The notes below the pieces were generated by a model. That model saw nothing but the letters and a program-made list of their open reading frames with translations. It ran no database searches and was not told where the DNA came from. Of a stretch of DNA of 64,000 bases, positions 1-8,380 are shown in pieces (the first letter of the stretch is position 1; the number at the start of each line of letters is the position of its first letter). Made by a program: the position numbers and the translations under genes. This DNA comes from Longimicrobiaceae bacterium. Lineage in GTDB: Bacteria > Gemmatimonadota > Gemmatimonadetes > Longimicrobiales > Longimicrobiaceae. The stretch covers positions 234,665-298,664 of the forward strand of contig DASVBS010000065.1 of the NCBI GenBank assembly GCA_036375715.1, read 5' to 3'.

Positions 1-2
1 CG

Positions 3-152
3 ATCGAGCTGACCTTCGGTGCTCTGGTACTGGCGATCACCGCCGCGCTGGTGGCTACGCCACCGCCCGCGGAGCATGCCGCGCACGCCAGCGTGGGTGG
101 AGCGCCGGCGGCGGACGTGTCGGTAGGGAGCCCGGATGTTGCAACGCCATGA
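3..152 (+). CDS. CopD-like copper resistance protein, C-terminal fragment
   Basis: The 5' part lies outside the window. The last 49 residues contain a hydrophobic helix beginning ELTFGALVLAITAALVATPP, which matches the final membrane helix and Pro-rich exit of CopD-domain copper resistance proteins, followed by an Ala/Gly/Val-rich tail. The stop codon overlaps the start of the next gene (ATG at 149-151, TGA at 150-152), implying translational coupling with the cytochrome. Neighbouring csoR and copA support a copper role. The family call rests on one helix plus context. Confidence 0.6.
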   Translation: MELTFGALVLAITAALVATPPPAEHAAHASVGGAPAADVSVGSPDVATP

Positions 153-586
153 GGCGCCGTCCCGTCCTCCTCCTGCTCCTGACGGTGGTCGCGTGCGAGC
201 CCTCCTCCGGGGGAGAGCGGTCAGGGGTTGACGGGATGGCATCCGCCCATGCCGGCGCCGCGGAAACCGCGATCGACACGACCGGTCTGGCCCTTCTTCC
301 CGTTCCGGATCAGCATCAGCGCGGGGAGGCGATCTACCGCGCGAACTGCTCGAGCTGCCACGGAGAGGCCGCGCTGGGGACGCCCCGGGGACCGCCACTG
401 ATCCACCGGATCTACGAGCCGAGCCATCACGCCGACATCTCTTTCGTCCTGGCGGCGGAGCGCGGCGTACGCGCACATCACTGGCAGTTCGGTGACATGC
501 CCCCGCAGCCGGGGGTCACGCGCGACGAGGTGGAGGAGGTGGTGGGATATATCCGCTGGCTACAGCGGGAAGCCGGGGTCTACTGA
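149..586 (+). CDS. c-type cytochrome lipoprotein (monohaem)
   Basis: A 145-residue protein. The N-terminus has a short Arg-rich then Leu-rich signal ending LTVVAC, a lipobox with Cys16 as the probable lipidated residue. One haem-binding motif, CSSCH, lies at residues 67-71. A Met-Pro-Pro segment near residue 115 could supply the distal Met ligand, and the C-terminus (EVEEVVGYIRWLQ) is the usual last helix of a class I cytochrome c. It overlaps the preceding CopD-like gene by 4 bp, so a periplasmic electron-transfer role linked to copper handling is likely. The electron partner is unknown. Confidence 0.85.
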   Translation: MRRRPVLLLLLTVVACEPSSGGERSGVDGMASAHAGAAETAIDTTGLALLPVPDQHQRGEAIYRANCSSCHGEAALGTPRGPPLIHRIYEPSHHADISFVLAAERGVRAHHWQFGDMPPQPGVTRDEVEEVVGYIRWLQREAGVY

Positions 587-608
587 CCCCACCCGCGACC
601 GCAACCGG

Positions 609-977
609 TCAGCGGGCGTGGCGATACATCATCTCGACGATCTCGTCGTACATGGCTTCCGCATCTGCCTCGTCTCCGTTACGGATCGCCTCGGTGGCGC
701 AGTACTTCAGGTGGTTGCGCATGAGCTCCCGGCCCACGCCGCGCAGGGCCTCATGCACTGAGGAAATCTGCGTGAGGATGTCGGCACAGTAGCGATCCTC
801 TTCCACCATCCTCTGTAGCCCGCGCACCTGCCCCTCGATGCGCCGGAGCCGCTTCAGGTTGCGCTCCTTCACACCGGGATCGACCCCGACCGCCTTGCGC
901 CCACCTTCCTCCCCCGCGTGCGCGCCGCAGCCACAGACCGCGGACATCACCGCCGCCTCTCCCCGTTCGGTTACCAT
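609..977 (-). CDS. csoR: CsoR/RcnR-family metal-sensing repressor
   Basis: A 122-residue all-helical protein of the DUF156 family. The core runs from about residue 38 (RNLKRLRRIEGQVRGLQRM) to the end. The Cu(I)-ligand pattern of CsoR is present: Cys64 (DRYCADIL), His89 and Cys93 (NHLKYC). An extra 30-residue N-terminus holds CGCGAH, which could be an additional metal site or a tail before a later start. The ATG at 975-977 has a clear Shine-Dalgarno (AGAGGTGAG). It lies downstream of copA on the same strand and most probably represses copA through the G-tract palindrome at 3627-3643. Nickel or formaldehyde sensors share the fold, but C-H-C plus the copA neighbour favours copper. Confidence 0.88.
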   Translation of the reverse strand: MVTERGEAAVMSAVCGCGAHAGEEGGRKAVGVDPGVKERNLKRLRRIEGQVRGLQRMVEEDRYCADILTQISSVHEALRGVGRELMRNHLKYCATEAIRNGDEADAEAMYDEIVEMMYRHAR

Positions 978-1176
978 GATCTCACCTCTATTCTGAGTCG
1001 TTCGCGCTCCCAGCGAGCCAGCCCGGCCGCGGGGATCAATCTTCCGCCGCCAAGACCCGGGTGGTGTGGCTCTCGGTCCGTGCTCGCCCAGCTGTAGCGC
1101 CGCCGTAGACGGAGCTCAGTTCAAGCCAGAGAGGCTGAGCAGGGCGCTGAACCTTCTCCGAAGTCCCGGCTTGCGT

Positions 1177-3576
1177 CTACACCGCCGCCAGCGAGGCTCG
1201 GCGCAGACGCAGGCTGTTGGTTACCACGCTCACCGAGCTGAAGGCCATGGCGGCGCTCGCCAGGATCGGCGAGAGCAACAGCCCGAACGCGGGATAGAGC
1301 ACACCGGCCGCGACGGGAATCCCGATGACGTTGTAGATGAAGGCCCAGAAGAGATTCTGCTTCATCGTCCGCATCGTCCGCCGGGAGAGGGCGATGGCAC
1401 CGGAGACACCGTCCAGCTCCGGCCGCATGAGCACCACGTCTCCCGCTTCCGCGGCGATGTCGGTGCCCGTGCCGATGGCGATCCCGAGATCCGCCTGCGC
1501 CAGCGCCGGGGCGTCATTGATCCCGTCACCCACCATCGCCACCACCTTCCCCTCGGCCTGCAGCCGCTTCACCTCCTCCACCTTCCCCTCCGGCAACACC
1601 TCCGCGACGAAGCGATCGATGCCAGCCTGTCGCGCGATTGCTTCCGCCGTGCGACGGTTGTCACCGGTCAGAAGCACCACGCTCAGACCCATCCGCTTCA
1701 GACCGGCGATGGCCTCGCGGGCACCCGCCCGAAGCGGATCCGCGACGCCGATCAACCCGGCCAGGCGTCCATCTACCGCCACGTACACCGGCGTGCGGCC
1801 AAGGGCCGCGAGCGCCTCGGCGCGGTCCCGCAATGGCATCACGTCAATCGCCCACTCCTTCATGAGGCGGGCGCTGCCCACGGCCACCGCCGAGCCGTCC
1901 ACCACCCCGGTCGCCCCCCGTCCGGTCTGGGAGGCGAATCCCTCGACCTCCGCGAGGCGCACCCCGCGTCGCCGTGCATGCTCGACGATCGCGTCGGCAA
2001 GCGGGTGCTCGCTGCCGCGCTCGAGCGAAGCCACCAACCCGAGGACGCGCAGCTCGTCGTCGCCCTCGACCACCTCCAGCTCCGTCACGGTCGGCCGCCC
2101 CTCGGTGACCGTTCCGGTCTTGTCCAGCACGACCACGTCCACATCGCCGGCCCGCTGCAGTGCCTCTCCACCCTTGATCAGGATCCCCTGCCCCGCTCCG
2201 CGGCCGGTCGCGACCATGACCGCTGTCGGGACCGCGAGGCCCATGGCGCACGGGCAGGCGATGATGAGCACCGTGACGGCGGCCGCGAACGCCCGAATCA
2301 GCGGGGCAGTCGGCGTCAAGAGATACCAGGTGGCGAAGGTGACCAGCGCAATCGCGATCACCACCGGCACGAACACCGCGCTGATCCGGTCGGCGAGGTT
2401 CTGGATCGGCGCACGCGACCCCTGGGCGTCCCGCATCAGCCGAACGATGCGCGCCAGCACGCTGTCGGCCCCGAGCGTGGTGGCTCGATAGCGGAAGCTA
2501 CCGGTGCGGTTGATGGTTCCACCGATCACCTTCGCACCGGGTCCCTTCTCGACCGGCAGCGACTCGCCGGTCAACATCGACTCGTCCACCGCGCTGGCGC
2601 CCGACAGAACCTCGCCGTCCACCGGGATGCGCTCCCCCGGTCGCACGATCACCACGTCCCCGGCGCGCACCTCCTCCACCGGAACATCGACCTCCTGCTC
2701 ATCCCGCAGGACTCGCGCGGTCGGCGGCTGCAGGTCGGCGAGGGCCCGGAGTGCGGTGGAGGTCTGTCGCTTCGCCCGCGCCTCCAGAGCGTTGCCCAGC
2801 AGGATCAAGGCGATGATGAAGAGCACCGCCTCATAGTAGACGTCAGGCGCCAGCCCGTGGCGGCTGAAGAGCTCCGGGACGAAGGTCGCAACCAGTGAGT
2901 ATACGAACGCCGCTCCAGTGCCCACCGCCACCAGGGTGTTCATGTCCGCGGAGCGGTGCCGGAACGCAGCCCACGCCCGGGTATAGAAGTGACGCCCCGC
3001 CCAGCCCATCACCGCCACCGTCAGCGTGAGGAGCACGGCCAGCCACACCCGGTGGTCCACCGCGTAGATCCAGGGCACGACCCCGCGCAGCCAGGGGTCG
3101 ATCACCCGCATGCTCCAGCGCATGAAGGGGTCGGCGAGCCCCGCGTGACCTCCGTGTACGCCGCTGGCGGTGGCCGCCATCACGGGCATGGAGAGCACCA
3201 TGCCCAGAGCCGCAGCCACCAGGCTGAAGGCCGCCTTGCGGGCCAGGGTCCTGAACTCCTCGGCCTGGACGCGATCCTGCGCCTCCTGCTCGTCGAAGGC
3301 GCTGCGCTCCTCCAGCACCAGCTCCGCACCATACCCGGTGCTGCGGATCCGCTCGACCAACGCTTCAGGGCTGACGCGCTCCGGATCGAAGACGACGGTA
3401 GCGTTCTTCAGCATCAGGTTCACGTTGGCGCTGCCGACCCCCTCCATCGTCTCCAGCGCGCGCTGAACACGCCCGGAGCAGGCCGCACACGTCATCCCCT
3501 CTACGGGAATGGTGACCTTCGCTTCGGGCGCTTTTGTCGTACTCATGGGATTTTCTCGCTGACCTTCAGCCGGCAC
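1177..3576 (-). CDS. copA: Copper-exporting P1B-type ATPase
   Basis: A 799-residue protein using ATP to export Cu(I) across the inner membrane. An N-terminal HMA domain holds the CxxC copper motif (TCAAC, Cys30/Cys33). Membrane helices follow from about residue 110. The transmembrane CPC motif (ACPCAMGLA) lies near residue 440, the phosphorylation site DKTGTVTEG near 485, the SEHPLA nucleotide motif near 525 and GDGIND near 685. The GTG at 3574-3576 follows GGGGGAGG at good spacing; an ATG at 3544-3546 is an alternative that would shorten the protein by 10 residues. It is read from a dedicated promoter with a CsoR-like operator, and csoR follows downstream. Confidence 0.95.
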   Translation of the reverse strand: MPAEGQRENPMSTTKAPEAKVTIPVEGMTCAACSGRVQRALETMEGVGSANVNLMLKNATVVFDPERVSPEALVERIRSTGYGAELVLEERSAFDEQEAQDRVQAEEFRTLARKAAFSLVAAALGMVLSMPVMAATASGVHGGHAGLADPFMRWSMRVIDPWLRGVVPWIYAVDHRVWLAVLLTLTVAVMGWAGRHFYTRAWAAFRHRSADMNTLVAVGTGAAFVYSLVATFVPELFSRHGLAPDVYYEAVLFIIALILLGNALEARAKRQTSTALRALADLQPPTARVLRDEQEVDVPVEEVRAGDVVIVRPGERIPVDGEVLSGASAVDESMLTGESLPVEKGPGAKVIGGTINRTGSFRYRATTLGADSVLARIVRLMRDAQGSRAPIQNLADRISAVFVPVVIAIALVTFATWYLLTPTAPLIRAFAAAVTVLIIACPCAMGLAVPTAVMVATGRGAGQGILIKGGEALQRAGDVDVVVLDKTGTVTEGRPTVTELEVVEGDDELRVLGLVASLERGSEHPLADAIVEHARRRGVRLAEVEGFASQTGRGATGVVDGSAVAVGSARLMKEWAIDVMPLRDRAEALAALGRTPVYVAVDGRLAGLIGVADPLRAGAREAIAGLKRMGLSVVLLTGDNRRTAEAIARQAGIDRFVAEVLPEGKVEEVKRLQAEGKVVAMVGDGINDAPALAQADLGIAIGTGTDIAAEAGDVVLMRPELDGVSGAIALSRRTMRTMKQNLFWAFIYNVIGIPVAAGVLYPAFGLLLSPILASAAMAFSSVSVVTNSLRLRRASLAAV

Positions 3577-3619
3577 CGACGAACACCTCCCCCTTCCGGG
3601 AGGAATATTTCTGTGCTGA

Positions 3620-3648
3620 AGGATATATACCCCCGGGGGCTATGTCAA
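3620..3648 (-). promoter_or_regulatory. copA promoter with CsoR-type operator in the spacer
   Basis: Read on the minus strand, a perfect -35 TTGACA (3643-3648) is followed by a 17-nt spacer and TATCCT as -10 (3620-3625). The spacer contains ATAGCCCCCGGGGGTAT (3627-3643), a near-perfect palindrome of the G-tract kind bound by CsoR repressors. Binding there would block polymerase. The -35 overlaps the stop codon of the upstream epimerase gene (3645-3647). Confidence 0.8.
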
Positions 3649-5156
3649 GCTCGCTGGTCTGCCTCCTCTCTCTGGCGTCTCATCACCAGACCTTCGACCC
3701 AGCGCTCGACGTGCTCGGCTTCGTCCTCGGAGAGACGGCCGTGGGAGGTTTGGACTCCCTCCACCGCCTCGCCGCCGCTACGCTGCACGACCGCTTCCAC
3801 CAGCGATCGCCAGGTGGTCTCCTGCAGCGGGCGGCCCACGGTGGCCATCACCGCCCGGTCGGCCACGTTCGAGCCCCGGAAATAGGACCGCACCTCGAAG
3901 CGAAGCGGCTGTGGTCCACCATCGTGCGCGGTGAGCTCTCGGACGAGGAAGCGGATCATCCCCGATAGTGGGTGCCCGGCCAGCGTAACCGAGGTGGCCG
4001 CGCGGTCGCGGACCTCTTCGACGCGCACCTGGATGGTCCCGCGCAGGGGGACGGACAGGGTAAGCGTCGCCCCCGGTCGGAGCGCTACCTCTCCCCTCCC
4101 CTCCGCGTCGACCTCCAGCAACGGCTCCGGCGCGAGCTCACCGAAGTGATCACAGACAAGGGTGAAGAGGGCATCCGCGTCGAGCCGGCCACCGCGGATG
4201 TCGGCCCAGTAGCGGTGCCGGTAGAGGGGACCCACACCTTCGGAGGGAAGTCGCTCGGGCAGCTCATCCGCCAGGCGGCGCAGGCCGTCCCGGAGTGGCG
4301 TCGGGGACACGTTGAAGACCGTCACCAGGGCGTTCTCCTCCCCTTCGATGACATTCTCTTCCGCCAGCATGGTGAGGACGTCATCGTTGATCCCGGGCTG
4401 GAAGCCGAGCGACTCTGCCAGAGAGGATCCCGCTCCGATCACCGAGGCGGGCAGGGGCAGGCGCGGCGGAGAGCGTCCGGTAATCTCTCCCAGGATCTCC
4501 AGTACTTCGGCGGTAGTGGTGACCTCGCTCCCGGCGAGCTCTAGCGTCACGCCCGCTGGCTCCTCGGCCTCGGCCGCGGCAACCAGGCACTGCGCCAGAT
4601 CGTCCATCCAGATGGGCTGGAACGGCTGTTTCCCCCAACCGACGGTCGGTATGGCTGGAAGCGTCCGAACCATTGCGAGCAGGGTGGAGATCACATCGTC
4701 ACCGGGACCGTAGACCTTACCCGGCCGCAGGACCAGCCAGCTGCCCTGGAAGCCGCGGACGAGTTCCTCCGCCTCCCGCTTCGAGCAGTGGTAGTCCGAG
4801 GCGCCATGGCTTGCCCCCAGCGACGACACGTAAACGAAGCGCGCCGCCCCCGCGCGCTGCGCCTCCTCCAGCAGACGCCGGGTTCCTTCGACGTTGACCT
4901 CCTGGAAGGTCACCGCCGGTGGCTCCTCGGCCACGATGCCGGCGATGTGGAGCACCGCATCGCATCCTTCCGCCGCGCCGCGCACGAGCCCTGCATCCGA
5001 GACTGACCCGGAGTACGGCTCCACCCTCTCCGGCCACAATCCCGCGTCTCGCTCGGCGTTGCGCGAGAGCAGCCGGACGCTGTGTCCGCGCTGGATCAGG
5101 CGGTCGATGACGGGCTTGCCGATCACGCCCGTGCCGCCGGTCACAAGAATCCGCAT
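3645..5156 (-). CDS. NAD(P)-dependent epimerase/reductase with C-terminal extension
   Basis: A 503-residue protein. The N-terminal Rossmann domain starts MRILVTGGTGVIGKP (glycine motif TGGTGVIG) and continues as an atypical SDR of the NDUFA9/NmrA-like type. A YHCSK sequence near residue 130 fits the SDR Tyr-x-x-x-Lys pair. From about residue 300 a roughly 200-residue extension of beta-rich character follows; it may be a DUF1990-like or lipid-binding-like domain, but I do not recognise it firmly. The start at 5154-5156 was chosen for its strong GGAGGAACG ribosome site; an upstream extension in the same frame is unsupported. Substrate unknown. Confidence 0.75.
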   Translation of the reverse strand: MRILVTGGTGVIGKPVIDRLIQRGHSVRLLSRNAERDAGLWPERVEPYSGSVSDAGLVRGAAEGCDAVLHIAGIVAEEPPAVTFQEVNVEGTRRLLEEAQRAGAARFVYVSSLGASHGASDYHCSKREAEELVRGFQGSWLVLRPGKVYGPGDDVISTLLAMVRTLPAIPTVGWGKQPFQPIWMDDLAQCLVAAAEAEEPAGVTLELAGSEVTTTAEVLEILGEITGRSPPRLPLPASVIGAGSSLAESLGFQPGINDDVLTMLAEENVIEGEENALVTVFNVSPTPLRDGLRRLADELPERLPSEGVGPLYRHRYWADIRGGRLDADALFTLVCDHFGELAPEPLLEVDAEGRGEVALRPGATLTLSVPLRGTIQVRVEEVRDRAATSVTLAGHPLSGMIRFLVRELTAHDGGPQPLRFEVRSYFRGSNVADRAVMATVGRPLQETTWRSLVEAVVQRSGGEAVEGVQTSHGRLSEDEAEHVERWVEGLVMRRQREEADQRA

Positions 5157-5232
5157 CGTTCCTCCGGGGGATTTGATGTGGGGGGTCCAGAACGCAGAAG
5201 GGGTGCCATCCCCGGTCTTGCGACGAGGGCGA

Positions 5233-5261
5233 TTGACAGCGGGTTCGCGCGCGGTTATCAC
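5233..5261 (+). promoter_or_regulatory. Candidate sigma70 promoter for fbp
   Basis: A perfect TTGACA (5233-5238) is separated by 17 nt from TATCAC (5256-5261), on the strand of and about 100 bp before the fbp start, in the gap between two divergently transcribed genes. Confidence 0.5.
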
Positions 5262-5359
5262 CCCGCGGTCTCGTCCCCGGGGCAGATCGAGCACCGGCCA
5301 GCGAAGTCGAGCCCGGCGGCAACACACCCCGGGCCCGGCGGCGATAATCTCTAACCAGG

Positions 5360-6400
5360 ATGACCGTGAACGGAGAAAGTGTGCGGGAGATCAGTTCCCC
5401 GGCCCGATTTCAGACCATAGAGCAGTTCATCCTGGAGCAGCAGAGCCGCTTTCCCGAGGCCACGGGGGCGTTCTCCAGGCTGATTCGGGACATCAGCCTC
5501 GCGGCCAAGATCGTGAGCCGGGACATTCGGCGTGCGGGGCTGCTGGACGTGACCGGCAGTACCGGGACGGTCAACGTGCAGGGGGAGGTACAACAGAAGC
5601 TCGACGCGATCGCGCACCAAGCGTTCGAGCGGGCGTTGCGGCTGGGAGGGGAGGTCTCCCTCCTGGTCTCGGAGGAAGCGGACGACCTGATCCCGCTCCA
5701 GCGCTCAGGTGACCGGAGCCCCTACGTCGTGCTGTTGGACCCGCTCGATGGCTCGTCCAACATCGACGTCAACATCTCGGTCGGCACCATCTTCAGCGTC
5801 TTCCGGCTTCCCGAGGGGGTGGGCGAGCCGGGAGAGCAGCACGCGCTACGACCCGGGCGGGAGCAGGTGGCTGCCGGCTACGTGGCCTACGGCTCGTCGA
5901 CGATGCTCGTCTTCACCACCGGCGACGGAGTACACGGCTTCACCCTCGACCCTACGCTGGGGGAGTTTCTGCTGTCCCACCCGAACCTGCGCATCCCCGA
6001 GGAGGGACGGTACTACTCTATCGACGAGGGGAACTCGGAGTCTTTCAGCCCCGAGCTGAAGCGCCACGTAGCCTGGTTGCACAGCCCCGATCCCGACTCG
6101 GGTCAGCCCCACAAGACGCGCTACACCGGATCGTTCATCGCCGACTTTCATCGCAACCTGCTCGCCGGCGGACTCTACATGTACCCGGCCACGAAGCTTT
6201 ACCCCGAGGGGAAGCTGAGGCTGATGTACGAGGCCAATCCGATGGCCATGATCGTCGAGCAGGCGGGGGGGAAGGCCTCCGACGGGCACCGTCGCATCCT
6301 GGACATCCAGCCGGAGTCCCTGCACCAGCGGACCCCGCTCTACATCGGGAGCCGCCAGATGGTCGAGCGGGTGGAAGAGGCGCTCCGCGGCGATCGCTGA
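5360..6400 (+). CDS. fbp: Fructose-1,6-bisphosphatase class I
   Basis: A 346-residue protein of normal family length that hydrolyses fructose 1,6-bisphosphate to fructose 6-phosphate in gluconeogenesis. The metal-binding signature DPLDGSSNIDVN is at residues 127-138, preceded by a conserved SEEADD acidic stretch at 104-109. The substrate-binding block GSFIADFHRNLLAGG and the C-terminal YEANPMAMIVEQAGGKASDG are both intact. It stands alone on its strand and converges on ada with only 15 bp between stop codons. A good TTGACA/TATCAC promoter lies upstream. Confidence 0.95.
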   Translation: MTVNGESVREISSPARFQTIEQFILEQQSRFPEATGAFSRLIRDISLAAKIVSRDIRRAGLLDVTGSTGTVNVQGEVQQKLDAIAHQAFERALRLGGEVSLLVSEEADDLIPLQRSGDRSPYVVLLDPLDGSSNIDVNISVGTIFSVFRLPEGVGEPGEQHALRPGREQVAAGYVAYGSSTMLVFTTGDGVHGFTLDPTLGEFLLSHPNLRIPEEGRYYSIDEGNSESFSPELKRHVAWLHSPDPDSGQPHKTRYTGSFIADFHRNLLAGGLYMYPATKLYPEGKLRLMYEANPMAMIVEQAGGKASDGHRRILDIQPESLHQRTPLYIGSRQMVERVEEALRGDR

Positions 6401-6415
6401 GCGCCGCACCCAGCG

Positions 6416-7498
6416 CTAGGCGGACCCGCGCTTCTCCGACTCCGCCCTCAGCAGGCGCTCTTTGCGACTGCGGCCCCAGCGATAATCACCGGGAGAACCG
6501 TCCGCCCGCACGACCCGGTGACAGGGGACGAGCAGCGCCACCGGGTTCAGCGCGCAGGCGCTGCCCACCGCGCGCGCAGCCCCCGGGCTCCCCACGGCTT
6601 CGGCAACCTCGGCATAGGTCCGGGTTTCTCCCGCGGGAATCCTGCGCAACGCATCCCAGACGCGGAGCTGGAAGACCGTTCCGCGCAGGTCTACGGGGAC
6701 GGCCAACCCGGGGTCCTCGCCGACGACGCGCCGTGCGACGGCTTCCGCCCACGCGCGCAACGATTCCTCGTCCCGTAGCAATCGGGCGCCGGGGAACTCA
6801 TCGCGCAGCGCTCGCTCGAGCGCGTCATCCTCCTCGCCGAGCGACACCGCGCACACCCCTCGATCGGTCGCGCCGACGAGCAGCCGCCCGAGCGGCGAGT
6901 CGATCACGGTGAACCGGATCTCCAGCCCCACGCCGCCGCGGCGATAGCGGCCCGGCGTCATCCCCATACCCGCGATGGCGCTCTCGTAGAGGCAGCGGCT
7001 CGAGTTGAACCCGGCTTCGTAGGTGGCGCGTCCGACCCCGTATCCGCTGCGAGCCACCTCCTTGAAGCGCTCCAGCCGACGGGCCTTCTGGTAGGCGTGC
7101 GGCGTCAGACCCAGGCGGTTCTTGAAAATCCGCTGCAGGTGATAGGGGCTGATGCCTACCTCCCGGGCCAGGCGCTCCAGCGTGACATGCTCGTCGAGGT
7201 GCGACTCGATGAACTCGATCGCCCGGCGCACTGCCTCGTCGGTGGGCGCTCCCTCGGGACGAAGCGGGCGACAGCGGCGGCAGGGCCGGAAACCGGCACG
7301 AATCGCGTCTGCGGGCGTGAAGAAGCGCACGCTGCCGCGCTTCGGACGCCGCGCCGGGCACGAGGGACGGCAGAAGATCCCCGTCGTCCGCACCGCGTAG
7401 ACAAACTTCCCGTCGTAGGCCCGATCCCGCTCCAGCACCGCCTGCCAGCAGACGGCCTCGTCGGGAAGGCTCGGTGATTGTGCAATAGCTTGCTGCAT
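6416..7498 (-). CDS. ada: Ada: bifunctional alkylation-repair methyltransferase and activator
   Basis: A 360-residue protein with the full Ada layout. The N-terminal methylphosphotriester domain carries four zinc cysteines (Cys43, 47, 73, 76; the first is the methyl acceptor in Ada). An AraC-type helix-turn-helix spans about residues 88-185. The C-terminal O6-methylguanine methyltransferase domain has active-site PCHRV (Cys near 326). It repairs methylated DNA and, once methylated, activates alkylation-response genes. The start at 7496-7498 follows AGGAGA; a longer upstream reading is not supported. No alkB or second methyltransferase is adjacent. Confidence 0.93.
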   Translation of the reverse strand: MQQAIAQSPSLPDEAVCWQAVLERDRAYDGKFVYAVRTTGIFCRPSCPARRPKRGSVRFFTPADAIRAGFRPCRRCRPLRPEGAPTDEAVRRAIEFIESHLDEHVTLERLAREVGISPYHLQRIFKNRLGLTPHAYQKARRLERFKEVARSGYGVGRATYEAGFNSSRCLYESAIAGMGMTPGRYRRGGVGLEIRFTVIDSPLGRLLVGATDRGVCAVSLGEEDDALERALRDEFPGARLLRDEESLRAWAEAVARRVVGEDPGLAVPVDLRGTVFQLRVWDALRRIPAGETRTYAEVAEAVGSPGAARAVGSACALNPVALLVPCHRVVRADGSPGDYRWGRSRKERLLRAESEKRGSA

Positions 7499-7653
7499 TC
7501 TCGGTCTCCTATGCGCGTCGGCTCGCTGACCACTTCGGGCCCGAAGATACCGGCCGCGCAATGGGCACGGCCATCCGAAGCTTGCGGTCAAAGTGCGATT
7601 GTCGGCCACCGGCGTATGCGGCGGCTCGCAGGAGGCGGCCCTCGGCCGATGCT

Positions 7654-8094
7654 TCAGTTGGACGCGCGCTGCGGTGGGCGCGTCCAGACGGAGACCACCT
7701 CCAGCACGTGGCGACGCTCGATGGGCCGCGAGATGTAGTCGACGAACCCGGCGCTCCGCGCCCGCCGATAGGTCCCGGCGGGCTGCGGTGCCAGCGACAC
7801 GGCCAGCAGCGGAATCAAGTAGGTGTCGGCATTCGATTTGAAGTTCCGCACAGCGTCCCACCCGCAAGCTCCCGCCATGCCGATGTCCACCATCACGAGA
7901 TCGGGATCGAGCTGGCGGGCTAGCGGCAGGGCCTCGCGGGGGCCTGACGCGTCGAAGATCTCATACCCACGCCCGCTCAGGATCGATCGGAAGATGGCCC
8001 GGCAGTGTGCCTCCCCGACCAGCAGAACCGTGGGAGAGTCGTCTCCCCGACGGGACGGACGGTTGGCGTGATCCCAGGCGGACGCGAAGAGCAT
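7654..8094 (-). CDS. Degenerate single-domain receiver protein
   Basis: A 146-residue protein with a receiver-like fold and no output domain. Asp70 (LVMVDIGM) sits where the phosphoacceptor normally lies, but the paired acidic residues at the end of strand 1 are replaced by GE (VLLVGEAH), the conserved Lys is Arg123 (ISRPI) and the Thr/Ser position is Ser100. Phosphotransfer chemistry is therefore probably altered. The start at 8092-8094 has an excellent GGAGGTG site. No histidine kinase is adjacent. It may act as an adaptor or pseudo-receiver. Confidence 0.75.
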   Translation of the reverse strand: MLFASAWDHANRPSRRGDDSPTVLLVGEAHCRAIFRSILSGRGYEIFDASGPREALPLARQLDPDLVMVDIGMAGACGWDAVRNFKSNADTYLIPLLAVSLAPQPAGTYRRARSAGFVDYISRPIERRHVLEVVSVWTRPPQRASN

Positions 8095-8380
8095 CAACAC
8101 CTCCGAAGCGGCAACACTGAACGAGGATACAAACCGGGAACGAAGACGGGAGCACTCTGATCCTGCTCGTCGGCCGTCGCGGGCGCGGCTGAGCACCGCC
8201 GAGCGAGTGCATCTCATCTTGGTCCCCAGGGTCGTTGCGGAACCCGTGCCGCACGGCGCCCGTAGTCACGGCAGACCCGGACGCAATTCAAGCATGCCCG
8301 CTCTTTGCTCGCCCAGGCCTGCCCGGTCGGCGCAGACGTCCGATCGAATCCACTTCTTCCGCCTTCAGCCCGGAGCCCCG

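Noticed and set aside
1066..2898. Long plus-strand open frame of 610 codons opposite copA
   Set aside because: It is an antisense shadow: composition is Arg/His-rich, no domain is recognisable, and the minus strand encodes a complete P1B-ATPase.
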